Of a stretch of DNA of 64,000 nucleotides, positions 21,557-32,587 are shown piece after piece; the stretch's first letter is position 1, and each line of letters begins with the position of its first letter. The DNA comes from Gymnothorax reevesii (lineage: Eukaryota; Chordata; Actinopteri; Anguilliformes; Muraenidae). The DNA lies in assembly GCA_029721435.1 (NCBI GenBank), contig CM056577.1:31526719-31590718 (forward strand), given 5' to 3'. The notes below the pieces were generated by a model that had not been told where the DNA came from, ran no database searches, and saw only the letters and a program-made list of their open reading frames with translations. The position numbers and the translations under genes were made by a program.

Positions 21557-22001
21557 GGTTTGGAGGGCTTATCGCCCAACTTCGGCAAGATTCTTGCGTA
21601 ATTTCTCGTGAATCTAGCGTAGCTGGCTTACTTGCAGACCCGGGCTGCGTTCCAATCTGAAATAAGATACACCCTTCACTACTTCCCTCCGCTCAAGTGA
21701 GCCCTCCGAATGACGTAGCAGGCGAGTAAGCCCTTCCCGAGCAAGATAGAGCAATAGATGGGACTTCGTGGGAGGGTTGTGGGAAATCGGATTGTAACAA
21801 CCCTAGCTGCTTTTCTTCCGCACTTTGACATTTGTCAACAAGCCAACGGGAAGTTTGCGTTACCATGGAGCCGACTGAGTTAGTTGCCTGTATATTTTAC
21901 CTTTTACAGTTCACGCGGAAGCGTATCGCATGTTTACGGGGAGTAGAAGATGGCGTGCTCATTTGATTGCTGCAGCACTTGTGACTGTTGTATGGGAAAA
22001 T

Positions 22002-22177
22002 AAAGCTGTTTTCACCTCCGACGCGAAACAAACTTTTCGCGCAACATTTTGCCTTCAAAGTCAATGCAAAGACGCGAATACACGTGTTTCGCGTGCATTC
22101 GCGTCTTGGCATTGACTTTGAATGCAATCTGTCGTGCGAAAAATTCGTTTCGCGTTCGGTGTGAAAGCGGCTTTCAG
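22002..22177. repeat. Foldback MITE (about 175 bp palindrome)
   Basis: The two halves are near-complete inverted repeats: AAAGCTGTTTTCACC and GACGCGAAAC on the left return as GTTTCGCG and GGTGTGAAAGCGGCTTT on the right, with CACGTG near the centre. Small non-autonomous foldback element. Confidence 0.7.
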
Positions 22178-22626
22178 CTCCGCAACGGTCCTTGCGGATG
22201 CTATAGGCTACCTACAGCAAAAATGAACGTAAAATCAAAGACTTAAAAAATAATGAGAAACCGATGCTCATCACCCCCAAACTTCACTATTGGCATATAA
22301 CTCTGTCATATATTAAACATTACTCGTAGACAATTCTTACATTTGTATGGTACTTTCCCTGCCACAATTCCCCCTTTTGCCAGCAGAAAAAAATAGCGAG
22401 CGTGAAATTTTGACCGAGGGAGAATGAGAAATATCAAAGCTGGGAGGGATGTTCGTTGTTGGCTTCGTTTGAGGGAGGATAATCGAGGGCTTAAAGGAGT
22501 TGAGTCACGTGAACTGCGCATGCTCAGAACTTTGAAAACTGTTCATCCTAACAAGAAATCAAAATCAAGGAGATCGTGACTTATCTTCCAAAAATCCGTT
22601 TCCATCGGCGCTCTACATTCTTCAAT

Positions 22627-22628
<2 letters not shown>

Positions 22629-22667
<39 letters not shown>
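22629..22667. repeat. (AT)n microsatellite
   Basis: About 19 AT units in a row, inside the inner TIR element. Confidence 0.95.
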
Positions 22668-22668
<1 letters not shown>

Positions 22669-23491
22669 TTCCTTGAACTTTAGTTCCTTTTGTTTTGAGT
22701 ATTTTTTGTCCGGTATAAGTCGATTAACTAGAAGTTTTAGCGTCCTCTCGAAGGATGTCCTTTTCGCCTACTGCATTGGCATAGAGCACCACAGAAGCGA
22801 TCTACAGTCTTGCAAGGGCAACCAGTCCTCTTTCGTCCAGATTTTGTCGAGCATGTGCTCTTACGTCGGCAAAAATCCTCGTTCGGCTGATCGAGTTCGT
22901 CTGTGTTTTTTTCTTACTGTATAGAAAGCAGACGGCAGTGCTACATGAAGGCGCTCGAATTTCTTTCCCCGGCCAACAAATATGTTTGAAAACAAGATCA
23001 TTCGCATAGAAATCAGATACTTACCGAAAGTGGTGCGCTTGCACCAGTAATTGAAGTCATTCCTAGTCTTATGCAGTCTTTATTTTGTCCCGAGAGATTC
23101 ACGTCCTGCGAGCTCTGTATCCTACGAGTCACCGCAGGTGTGAAAGCCTGTCTGTTTATCAGATTTGCATATGTCACCTCCTGAGCATGCGCATTAACCG
23201 TGACACAGCTCCTTTTAGCAAATGAAAATGCGCCCTTCCCTCCGCAAAACTGGATTGGAACGACCCTACAAGTGGCAGCCATCTTACATCCGGGATTTTT
23301 TGGGGATTCCCCCCTCGATTGGAGGGCGAGTGAACACGACGAAGCAAGCATTTTTCAGATTGGAACGCAGACCCGCGAACGGGCGCGTCTGGAAGTAAGC
23401 CGGCTGCGCAAGATTCCCGAAAAATTACCCGAGAATCTTGGCGTAGTTGCGCGATAAACCCTCCAAACCCGTGGTGGCTGCAGCTATCTCA

Positions 23492-23582
23492 GGGTTTTGA
23501 GGGCTTGTTGTGCAACTTCAGCAAGATTCTCGCATAGTTTTTTGGGAATCTGGCGCAGCCGGTTTACTTGCAGACCCGCTCG
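23492..23582. repeat. Third copy of the 21.56/23.4 kb arm
   Basis: The segment GAGGGCTTGTTGTGCAACTT to TACTTGCAGACCCGCT repeats the arm at 21557-21641 in the same orientation. It is a solo end or a second nested copy lying beside the element. Confidence 0.6.
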
Positions 23583-23607
23583 AATGCACCCAAAACCTGC
23601 TACGGAG

Positions 23608-24077
23608 CATCGACTGTATAAAAAAATGGGCAGTACCCTGTTCTTAAAAAGGAAGCCCACGCGGAAGTACCGTAGAATGGAATTCTATGCAATGGCCATC
23701 AAATGGCAATGTCGGTGGTTTCAGAAAGAAGTTCAATGCTATAGAAGTCTATGAGAAAATTATCCTATTTTCCCACCTAAATTTTCATTTAATTAATGAT
23801 TTTTCACATTATTTTTCAGTAGCTCTAGCAAGTTTCAAGTCTCCTTCGATATATTATGATGTTCATTTTTGTAAATTATGGTCCCATATAGACCATATAT
23901 GGTCCCATATTCCTCCCCGATCTTCAATTCACACTCTCATCCAATAGAAATCACATCTGGTTTCAAAATGACAACATGGCGCAATTCAAATTGCCAAAAT
24001 CGAGGCTTCCTTTATGGTATGCTGAAACCAAAGGGTGACATCACGGTAGCTTCGTCCATCTTTTTATACAGTCTATG
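23608..24077. mobile_element. MITE-like element, 470 bp
   Basis: The ends CATCGACTGTATAAAAAA and (reverse complement of the right end) CATAGACTGTATAAAAAG are inverted repeats. The flanking octamers ctacggag and ctccagag match at six of eight positions, which would fit an old 8-bp duplication. No coding content. Confidence 0.5.
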
Positions 24078-24084
24078 CTCCAGA

Positions 24085-24760
24085 GCAGGGGCCTGTCTCA
24101 TGAGGCTGGATTTCGGCTTAGCGAGGTAACTTCTGGATTAACCTTGGGTTTTCCGTATCACGAAGCTGGTTCACTTTTCAGATTCAGATGAATTTATTGT
24201 CATTGTTACAGAATAGCAACAAGATTACGTTTGGAGAGAAAGTGCTCCGGGCTGCTGCAACGAGGGTCGCACTGCCAACCCCACTTCCTTCTTCGAAAAT
24301 TAAAGGTTGCAGTTAACACAGAAAAAAAAACATATTGATGACATCAGACAAAATAATACACATCAGGTTTATAACACGACACGCTGGAAACGCCTAGGAA
24401 TTTTTTCATGGGAATGGGGGGGATGAGAGGTGGGGGAAGAAGGGGTTTATGAAAAATGTGGAGGCAGCCTATGGCAGAGGGGGAGGGAGGTGGAGCGGGG
24501 TACGTTGCCGCGGTAATTTATATCGAACGCCAAACCTGCTCCGGAGCAGGTTAAGTTCAGGATAAGATCTTAGCGGGTATATAAGACCATCTACTGGCCA
24601 ATCATTGTCTCGGAAAAATGACCTGCCCATTTCTGGAGAATCCCATGGAGGAAGCCGCACAGATAGCGAGAGGAGCACATCGGAGAGAGCGCGTGTTACG
24701 TAACCAAAAAAAAAAAAAAACGTTACTTAAGCTACTTTCATAACCGAAGGATGATTGCGT
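24085..24760. other. Repeat mosaic: possible Harbinger end and retroposon tail
   Basis: 24085-24180 reads GGGGCCTGTCTCATGAGG and continues like a fish Harbinger terminus. At about 24178 it changes to AGATTCAGATGAATTTATTG, which resembles the 3' region of fish LINE/SINE repeats. Around 24640-24715 the + strand reads EEAAQIARGAHRRERVLRN, a weak match to the N-terminus of Harbinger transposases; an A-run lies at 24707-24720. All three calls rest on memory of such repeats. Confidence 0.3.
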
Positions 24761-24779
24761 TTTAAAAACAGCCCGGTGT

Positions 24780-25340
24780 TTTAACATTTGGCGTGCTGAA
24801 ACATACTATGTCCATATGCCGTGCTTTGTGAGCTGCTACCTCCACCAGGGTCTGAGGAGACCCCCCCTCCACACCCTCCATTATGGGGTGACCCTTATTA
24901 TAAGATAAGGCCAAAGCTTTAACTGGGCCATGGTTTGGTCTTTCAAGAGGACAACTGCCCATGGCATTCAAACTAAAATGGTTCACTGACCACAGAATCA
25001 AGGTTTTATCATTGCCCTCCCAGTTACTTGATATAAATATGATTGAAAACTTGTAAAATTTCATGAAGTTAAACCCCAGAATTGGAATGATCTAGAGATT
25101 CTCCATGGAGGAACGGTCTCAGATTCCATGTCATGTCTGCCCCAACCTAATTGCACTCTAATGAAGAGCTCTTACTTTGGGAAGGGGTTGCACAAAGGAC
25201 AAAACACAGAGCATCCAAGAACTATAGGGCACATTTTTAAGAGAAATATTTGTTCCATGATGGTAATTATCATTGGGTTTCAATTAATGTTATATTTTTA
25301 TTTACATTTTGATTCAAATGGCACGATAATAAACAACATT
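24780..25340 (+). pseudogene. Old Tc1/mariner transposase remnant
   Basis: The + strand contains FKLKWFTDHRIKVLSLPSQ followed by a degenerate DINMIENL (about 24966-25057), matching the D...SPDLNPIENLW catalytic block of Tc1 transposases, and then a MEERSQIP-like C-terminal piece (about 25105). Several stops and frameshifts. No TIRs were found. Confidence 0.5.
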
Positions 25341-25970
25341 GGAATTATTTGGCATTAATTCATTACCACTTTTGTTCTTAGAGTGTCGATATTGGTTGAA
25401 GGCACAATAGATAACAGCCACCCCCTTTGCACTCGAGATGGGAATTTGAGTGTAGCTATAAAAATAGGCGGGGAGGTGGATTAATTTAAGGAAGGTTCTA
25501 ATTATTTAAATGAGTATTTATATTTCTTGATTATATGTTATTTTAAGTTTACTGTTATCTGAGGGTCAGCCTGCATTGGGTTTGACCCAATCAATGGTTT
25601 ACCATAGCAACCTGCTCTCAGTGTCGGCAACCTATATGATTTTTTAAAATTCATAATAGGGTTGCGCAAATTTCCCAAATATAACCTGAAAGTACAATAA
25701 TGTGTGTATAAGAACTAAAAAAAAAAGGCTATGATGTACACAAGCAAAAAAAAAGCAGACTGCTGCAGGGAGCAAATTTACGTTGGGAATCACCGTATAT
25801 GTGTTGCTGTTAGAATAGTTATAGTCAGCAAGGGCACGTATTGGAAACCGACTTCAGTGAAGACAAATGAAAATTATGAGTACACTCAATCCGAGAAAAT
25901 AAATGGTTCCGATTGCGTGCGTGGCCTCGCAAAACACCCAATAACAAATCACCTATTGTGACATTTGATC
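25341..25970. other. No recognisable gene
   Basis: AT-rich intergenic sequence with only short ORFs. No transposon ends seen. Confidence 0.4.
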
Positions 25971-27567
25971 TACAAAACCCAAAACCAGTGAAGCTGGCAC
26001 GTTATGTAAATCATAGATAAAAACAGAATACAATGATTTGCAAATCCTTTTCAACTTATATTCAATTGAATACACTGCAAAGACAAGATGTTTAATGTTG
26101 AAACTGAGAAACTTTTTTTTTTTTGCAAATAATCATTAACTTAGAATTTAAAGGCAGCAACACATTGCAAAAAAGTTGGCACAGGGGCCTTTTTACCTCT
26201 GTTTTACATCGCCTTTCCTTTTAACAATACTCAGTAAACGTTTGGGAACTGAGGAGACCAATTTTTGAAGCTTTTCAGGTGGAACTCTTTCCCATTCTTG
26301 CTTGATGTACTGCTTAAGTTGTTCAACAGTCCGGGGTCTCCATTGTCGTATTTTACGCTTCATAATGCGCCACATATTTTCAATGGGAGACAGGTCTGGA
26401 CTACAGGCAGGCCAGTCTAGTACCCGCACTCTTTTACTACGGAGCCATGCTGTTGTAACACGTGCAGAATGTGGCTTGGCATTGTCTTGCTGAAATAAGC
26501 AGGGGCGTCCATGAAAAAGACGCTGCTTGGATGGCAACATATGTTGCTCCAAAACCTGTATGTACCTTTCAGCATTAATGGTGCCTTCACATGTGTGTAA
26601 GTTGCCCATGCCTTGGGCACTAATACACCCCCATACCATCACAGATTCTGGCTTTTGAACTTTGCGCCTATAACAGTCCGGATGGTTCTTTTCCTCTTAG
26701 GTCCGGAGGACACAATGTCCACAGTTTCCAAAAACAATTTGAAATGTGGACTCGTCAGACCACAGAACACTTTTCCACTTTGAATCAGTCCATCTTAGAT
26801 GAGCTTGGGACCAGCGAAGCTGGCGGCGTTTCTGGGTGCTGTTGATAAATGGCTTTCGCTTTGCATTGTAGAGTTTTAACTTGCACTTGCAAATGTATCG
26901 ACGAACTGTAGTTACTGACAGTGGTTTTCTGAAGTGTTCCTGAGCCCATGTGGTGATTTCCTTTACACATTGATGTCGGTTTTTGATGCAGAACCGTCTG
27001 AGGGATCGAAGGTCACGGGCATTCAATGTTGGTTTTCGGCCTAGTCGCTTATCTGCAGTGATTTCTCCAGATTCTCTGAACCTTTTGACGATATTACGGA
27101 CCGTAGATGATGAAATCCCTAAATTTCTTGCAATAGCTCGTTGTTTTTGAAACTGTTCGACAATCAGCTCACGCATTTGTTCACTAAGTGGTGACCCTCG
27201 CCCCATCCTTGTTTGTGAATGACTGAGCATTTCAGGGAAGCTGCTTTTATACCCAATCATGGCACCCACCTGTTCCCAATTAGCCCGTTCAACTGTGGGA
27301 TGTTCCAAATAAGTGTTTGATGAGCATTCCTCAACTCTCTCAGTCTTTTGTGCCACTTGTGCCAGCTTTTTTGAAACATGTTGCAGGCATCAATTTCCAA
27401 ATGAGCTAATATTTGCAAAAAATTACAAAGTTTTCCAGTTCAAACATTAACTTGTCTTTGCAGTGTATTCAATTGAATATAGGTTGAAAAGGATTTGCAA
27501 ATGATTGTATTCTGTTTTTATTTACGATTTACACAACGTGCAAACTTCACTGGTTTTGGGTTTTGTA
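25971..27567 (-). mobile_element. Tc1-like element, copy 1
   Basis: TIRs start CAAAACCCAAAACCAGTGAA at both ends (25973 and, inverted, 27565) and continue with strong similarity for over 100 bp. The flanks are TA (25971-25972 and 27566-27567), the Tc1/mariner target. Length 1593 bp. The transposase is on the minus strand. A closely related copy in the other orientation is at 36850-38456. Confidence 0.95.
26193..27206 (-). pseudogene. Tc1-like DD34E transposase, one stop codon
   Basis: The frame starts at MGRGSPLSEQM (ATG at 27204-27206). An N-terminal paired helix-turn-helix region includes ISSSTVRNIVKRF. The DDE triad is visible: D in WSDESTF, D in FQQDNAKPH, and E in SPDLSPIENMW with 34 residues between the second D and E. 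A single in-frame TAA at 26697-26699, between the first and second catalytic residues, splits the frame. Compared with copy 2 a short deletion (about four residues, after VEQF) is also present near the HTH. It cuts and pastes the element at TA sites in related active elements. Confidence 0.9.
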
Positions 27568-27595
27568 TTTGTGCCGAATCATCACATTCTGTTAA

Positions 27596-29061
27596 CAGTG
27601 ACTGCGTTTACCTGCACACCATATTCCTGTATAAATCGGAATATAAGAATATTCAGATTGCGTACCTGTCATGTAATCGCGTGCAATAACCCAATTAAGG
27701 TCATTTTGCAATTCGAAATATTAGGAATAAGACCCGTGGCATATGCCTGTTTTAATCGGAATTGACTCATGTAGCTATACACCTTAAGTGGGACTATGCC
27801 CCCGAACACGTCTGCGCCTGTTCAATTCGCTAGGAATTTGCTTTTGTGGAGCGAAGAGGAGACGTCTGTGTGCATTCAGATAATGAAAGACATGATTATA
27901 TTTGAACATATCGATGAGTGAAAGCATCGTAACAACGGTATCTTTAAGGTGCGCGAATAGTGGAGAGAGGCTGATTTTGTGTTAACTGCCAAGTGCTAAC
28001 CAAGTTCAGCATCGCTGGAAAACTCTGAAGGCGGCATATTCCAAAGCGAAAAAAGGCAGAGGCTATTTTACTCCAATTAGCTATTCTTACGAGCTTCGGT
28101 ATGTTCATGCACAATGTAGGAAATCGGGACTTGGACCCTTAGACTGATTTATACAGTCTATGCTTATACAACAGCATTAACTATCGATGTATCATCTCAC
28201 GTTAGCGAGCGTGACGGCTGTAACATTACTTTATGTTTTCTCGCGAGTTGCTTAATTTAGCCATCGGGTTAGGTAGTTGTGAGAGTGGAATTTAAGGTTC
28301 AACGTTTGATCGCTAATATTTGGGTAACTTTCAGGTCGTCTCTCTCTACTATCAAAAGTCAGTAGTGATTAGTGTCGTGTAGTGTAGAAGATGTGATAGC
28401 TGCACGAAGTTCGTCCTTGCAAGAAATGCTAGGGTACAAGTTGGCTAATGAGTTAGATGGCAAGCTGGCAAAGTTAGCTGGCTAAATAACTAACCCTACC
28501 TAACTTGAGTAGAGGACATCCTGACTGTAACTTAAAGTAAGTTAGCCGGCTAGCCGGTCTAGTGATGATAACCACAAGGCACGCAGCAAAACCCAGTTGA
28601 GAAGCGTTTTTTTTTTCCGAGGCCGAATTTCCCATTGTGCATGCAGACACGGAAGTTTATAAAAATAGCAAATTACAGTAAGCTTACGACATAAAAAATA
28701 ACCACTGCCAAAAACAAAACAAAACCAGCGGCCCTGATCTAGCCAGTTTCATTTATTTTGCAGTCATTGGTGAAATTCTGGGACAGAGACTGGCGATGGC
28801 AATGGCCTAGAGAGTGGAGTCTATGTCAGCTTCAAAGCTCTAATCTAACTGACGGCAACCAAAGCCATGACGATTACTTTCGAGTGTCATATTTGCTGGA
28901 AACCCGATATTGAGATTGGACCTAAGCGGTGGATATGCTAATAAACATGTAAACGGAATATTCCCATCGCTCTGCGCATGTAAACGGCCACAGCTTATTT
29001 GGAATATTTCCTTTATATGGACCTTAACCGGAGTATGGTGTGCATGTAAACGCAGTCACTG
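27596..29061 (+). mobile_element. TIR transposon with Myb/SANT-like remnant (Harbinger-like)
   Basis: The ends read CAGTGACTGCGTTTACCTGC (left) and CAGTGACTGCGTTTACATGC (right, inverted). The flanking bases do not form an obvious target duplication. On the + strand at about 27838-28070 a decayed frame reads LLWSEEETSVCIQIMK and HRWKTLKAAYSKAKKGRG, the two halves of a Myb/SANT-like DNA-binding domain of the kind encoded by PIF/Harbinger elements. Stops and frameshifts separate the pieces; no DDE nuclease was seen, so it is a deletion derivative. Confidence 0.6.
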
Positions 29062-30340
29062 AGAGTATTTACGCAACAAATAAAGTATTGTGACGTCTTT
29101 ATTACGACACTAAGTATTCCGAAATTCAGTATAAGCGCTCATTAGACAGAAGCGCGGCTGAACGTCGGTTGGCGTCCAGAACGTGTAAGCGTATATTAAG
29201 AATTATTTCATCACCAAGAAAGAAGAAACGAACATGCGACGAATGTGGTATTTGGAAAAGTATTTTTCGAAATCGCTCTCAGCAAGGCCCTCAAGACCAG
29301 AGGCCTCTCCGTCAACTCGTAAGCTCTGTCGCTAATCATCGTGACCCACAGGAAATTGTTTGTATGGTTTCAGTAGATTGTGGAATGCAAGGAGGCTGAC
29401 TTGCTAAGTGGCTATCTACAGGCAACCCCGGTGTTCTGGCAAATTTTGCTTCCTTGTCAAAAACTGCTACCTTAATGCAAAGCGATCGTTAAGTCTTTGT
29501 TTTCGCCTTGATTTTGCAATATCAATCAGTTTACAGTAGTAACTTTGTTATTTGTTAGCTTATTATAACATAAGCAGATTTGATCACGAGTTAGATAAGT
29601 TTGTTCAAAGATATAGGGGAGACCGGGGTTACCTCGTCATTATTTTGTAATTGGCTTCATGACTCTGTTGCTAAAACTTAGACAAAATGCATTTATGGTC
29701 TATTTGTTGTGCAGAATGTCGCCTACAAAAGTTTTATTGATATAGTCTCAATATAACGTATATTTTTGTCACAATATTCAATTTTCGATATGCCACAAAC
29801 ATGCCCAAGTAACGTTACTCCATATTCGCGGTTACTTCGTCAGATGGGGTGGGGTAAAATTGTCATAGTTGGCAATCAGCTGAAGCTGAAAAAGACAGTC
29901 CAATATTCTCATCACAGAAATGGTGAGAACTGTTTTATTTTTACAACGAACCAAAAACAAGCTGTGATTTATGCATAATCACCATCAGAGTAGCAGTTAT
30001 GCCATATGTAGGTGAGCACACTGACACTTGCACAGTCCTCATGTGCCCACCCTTTGCATTAGAAGCATTGGACCCACTCCTCTCCACCTTTGTTACAAGC
30101 CCTCTTTTTGTCCGATACAAACCGAAATGATAGTCCGATCAAGACGACGTTTTCAGTCGAGTGGAGTTTACTATCAGCTTTAATCACCTCTGATGGAGGC
30201 ATGCTCAAATTATACAGTAAAATGTTAACGGCAGAAAATTACGTAAAGGAGCCTCCAGAAAATGTTTTGATTCCAAAATCGCGAAGCGAGCGACATGTCA
30301 TACGTATCCAGCACTATGGCATCGACTCTGCTTCACCACT
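29062..30340. other. No recognisable gene
   Basis: Short ORFs only (for example 29169-29399, + strand, with an RTCDECG motif that I cannot assign). No terminal repeats identified. Confidence 0.35.
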
Positions 30341-30423
30341 GAGCAGTGCTGTATGAATTGGGATTACCTCAGCGATTAAAGACCGTGCTGAAACACGGTA
30401 ACCCACTTCATACAACACTGCTC
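30341..30423. repeat. 83-bp hairpin
   Basis: The first 28 bases (GAGCAGTGCTGTATGAATTG...) and the last 28 (...CATACAACACTGCTC) are inverted repeats with four to five mismatches, and the centre contains a second short hairpin (CCGTG/CACGG). It looks like a miniature foldback or the joined ends of a longer element. Confidence 0.6.
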
Positions 30424-30724
30424 ATATTTTCCTCTCTGATGGAAGTCTCAACTTGTGGAATAAGGATAAAACTGACGATTCTAAATATGGTTTAAATGTG
30501 ACATGGAAGGGTGACTGATGTAATTGTGATGTTCACTGACACATGGTTACTTGAATATATTGATCGATTATTGGCTATTTTACTGACACAAGTTTCTAAG
30601 ATAATTACGCTGGGCCTACTATAATTGAGATCGCAATTTGTAGTGGACAATTCAGAATGACTGTTAAGGACATTGATTTTCAATTTGGGTGACTGCTGAA
30701 TGAGGTGAAGTGAAATTGGCTGGA

Positions 30725-30907
30725 AGCAGGAGCCTAGCTAGTTCACAAGCCTGCTTTGGAGCTGGCTAGCTCCACAGACTTTGTTTCCAAAGTAACTAGT
30801 GCCATGGTTTAGCTCACAGGCTCTGTGCAACCGAAATGGGTCTTAAAATCAGGCTAATCCCATGCCGATCCTGGGCTAATCCCTTCTCCCGCCTTTGAGC
30901 AATAGGC
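30725..30907. repeat. Possible Harbinger-type terminal fragment
   Basis: It ends in GAGCAATAGGCCCC, resembling an inverted fish Harbinger terminus (GGGGCCTATTGC...). Only one end is visible. Tentative. Confidence 0.25.
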
Positions 30908-31124
30908 CCCAGATTGTCAAATGCGATGAAGCTGACTTGCTCAATGGCTATCGACAGATCGCGAGTAAGCTAAGCTTAATGGGGGAACTAGCAATAAATG
31001 AGCAAAGTTATTGCCTCTGTATTGTAGCCTTGAAGAACCATTTGTTAATATTGGGCCACTTGGTTAAAAGGCTTCCAGAAAATGCTAACAAACAGTTCGC
31101 GAATAACAGGCGCTGTTGTGTTTA

Positions 31125-31335
31125 TTACCCCGCCCCACCCGAAGGGTGAGGGCAAGGCTTATTGTTTTTGGTTTGGTTTGTTTGTGTGATTGTTTGTTTG
31201 TTTGTTTGTTAACACTCTAGCAGCAAAACAAATGGCCAGATTCACACCAAATTCGGCACAGGGATTGCCATTGACCCAGAATAGATCCCTATTGAATTTC
31301 GTACACGTAGGTGAAAGTATGTGTGAGCGGCGGGG
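31125..31335 (+). repeat. Hairpin plus (GTTT)n repeat
   Basis: It begins with CCCCGCCCCACCC, loop, GGGTGAGGG, and about 25 bases later a GTTT tract (31178-31208), then the phrase GGCCAGATTCACACCAAATT. It has the same layout as the units at 31558, 32876, 54106, 55550 and 60186. Confidence 0.5.
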
Positions 31336-31557
31336 TTTGTTCTGCCTGGTACTTCTTGTTTATATTGGGCTTGTTTTGGGCTTGTTTTTGAAGCAGCGGT
31401 CGCTTATTTGTCTTATCAGAGTTGGCAACCCTGCAAGAAGCACTTGAGTTCTAAAGTTTGTAATGTGCTGTAATTGTTATGATAATCCGTTGGTATTGAT
31501 TACACTGAAGAATTTGGTCTCCGAAGCACTCTATTAACACTCTAATAATGGCCAACA

Positions 31558-31725
31558 AGACATAATTCACCTCCGCCAAGGAGGTGTATATTTTTGCCGG
31601 CGCTGGTTTGTTTGTTTGTCTGTCTGTTAGCAACTTTACGCAAAAAGTTATGAACAGATTTTGATGAAAGGCGGCATCCCATTATCAGGAAGAAATCCTC
31701 AAGAATTTTTTTTTCAAATTTCAAT
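31558..31725 (+). repeat. Hairpin plus (GTTT/GTCT)n repeat
   Basis: A perfect hairpin CACCTCCGCCAAGGAGGTG is followed after about 25 bases by GTTTGTTTGTCTGTCTGT and then the body (AACTTTACGCAAAAAGTTAT). Confidence 0.5.
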
Positions 31726-32587
31726 CAAACCATGGCTTGGAATCTATTATTTATATTATTTAGTTGTTAATCTGTCTAGAAATGACAAAATCTTCATTTA
31801 TGTGTAGTCTATTTGATGCTTTCTACACATTCAAAATTAGGCATACCAGCCATTTTCACCAATTTTTGTGGATTTTTCACCATTCAAGTCCAGAAAAACA
31901 TAACAGCACACAATAAGGCAATTTTTTAATTTGCTTATTTAAATATACATATAGTAAGCTTTTTTTAGAGAAATAAAATTTTTGGCCCGATGTTGTGCTT
32001 TATGTTAAAAAAAAGACTTGAAAAATGGTATTGGCAGACCTGAAATGATAAGGCTTGTAGCACAATAATATGTACAACTTGAGGACAGAAGATGGTAAAA
32101 AATGAACATTAATCCAGAGAAATCTAGTGTACACCAGATGATAGGCAATCTTGTGTACTTCCAGGAAATACCTACTTCGGAGCTTGTTTTGCACTATGTT
32201 TTGAGTTATGGCAGGTTAAACACGGGATGCTTTAGGCTCAAATATCAGTCACTTGAAAATTTTATTCAGCACAGTATTGAGTAAAGAATGTCTGAAATAC
32301 ATTTATTGTGCAGTTTACAAGCCTATTATGCCAGATTGAGCTAAGAGATCTCTTTACAGTACTTCTGCTGCATTACAGAATCCAAATGTAGCGATTTTAA
32401 GTGAAATTAAAGCGTATTTTTCCACAGTGAGACAACAAAATGAGTATTTTAATTGCAGCAACTTAATATAATGTCTGCTTTTCTTCTTGGCAAAGATAGT
32501 TAACAAACCTTAGAATAATTCTATATCATTTGAATCATGATAGGCGCTTAAATATACCTTCCAAGCTGAAAAAAACTGTCTTTTGGC
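31726..32587. other. No recognisable gene
   Basis: AT-rich, short ORFs only. Confidence 0.35.

Larger units (their letters stand above)
21642..23374. mobile_element. Inner TIR element (1.7 kb, non-coding)
   Basis: It starts GGGCTGCGTTCCAATCTGAA; the right end reads CAGATTGGAACGCAGACCC, its inverted repeat. It contains a foldback (22002-22177) and an AT microsatellite. No protein homology seen; superfamily not assigned. Confidence 0.55.
21557..23470. mobile_element. TIR element with about 85-95 bp arms, carrying a second element
   Basis: Left arm 21557-21641 (starting GGTTTGGAGGGCTTATCGC) is repeated in inverted orientation at about 23375-23470. The arms share the TTGGAGGG, CAAGATTCT and TTACTTGCAGACC-type blocks. 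Between the arms is another inverted-repeat-bounded element (21642-23374). No transposase is visible. A further direct copy of one arm is at 23492-23582. Confidence 0.6.

Noticed and set aside
29169..29399. ORF with RTCDECG motif as a zinc-finger gene
   Set aside because: Only one Cys pair, no partner, no splice context and no further homology.
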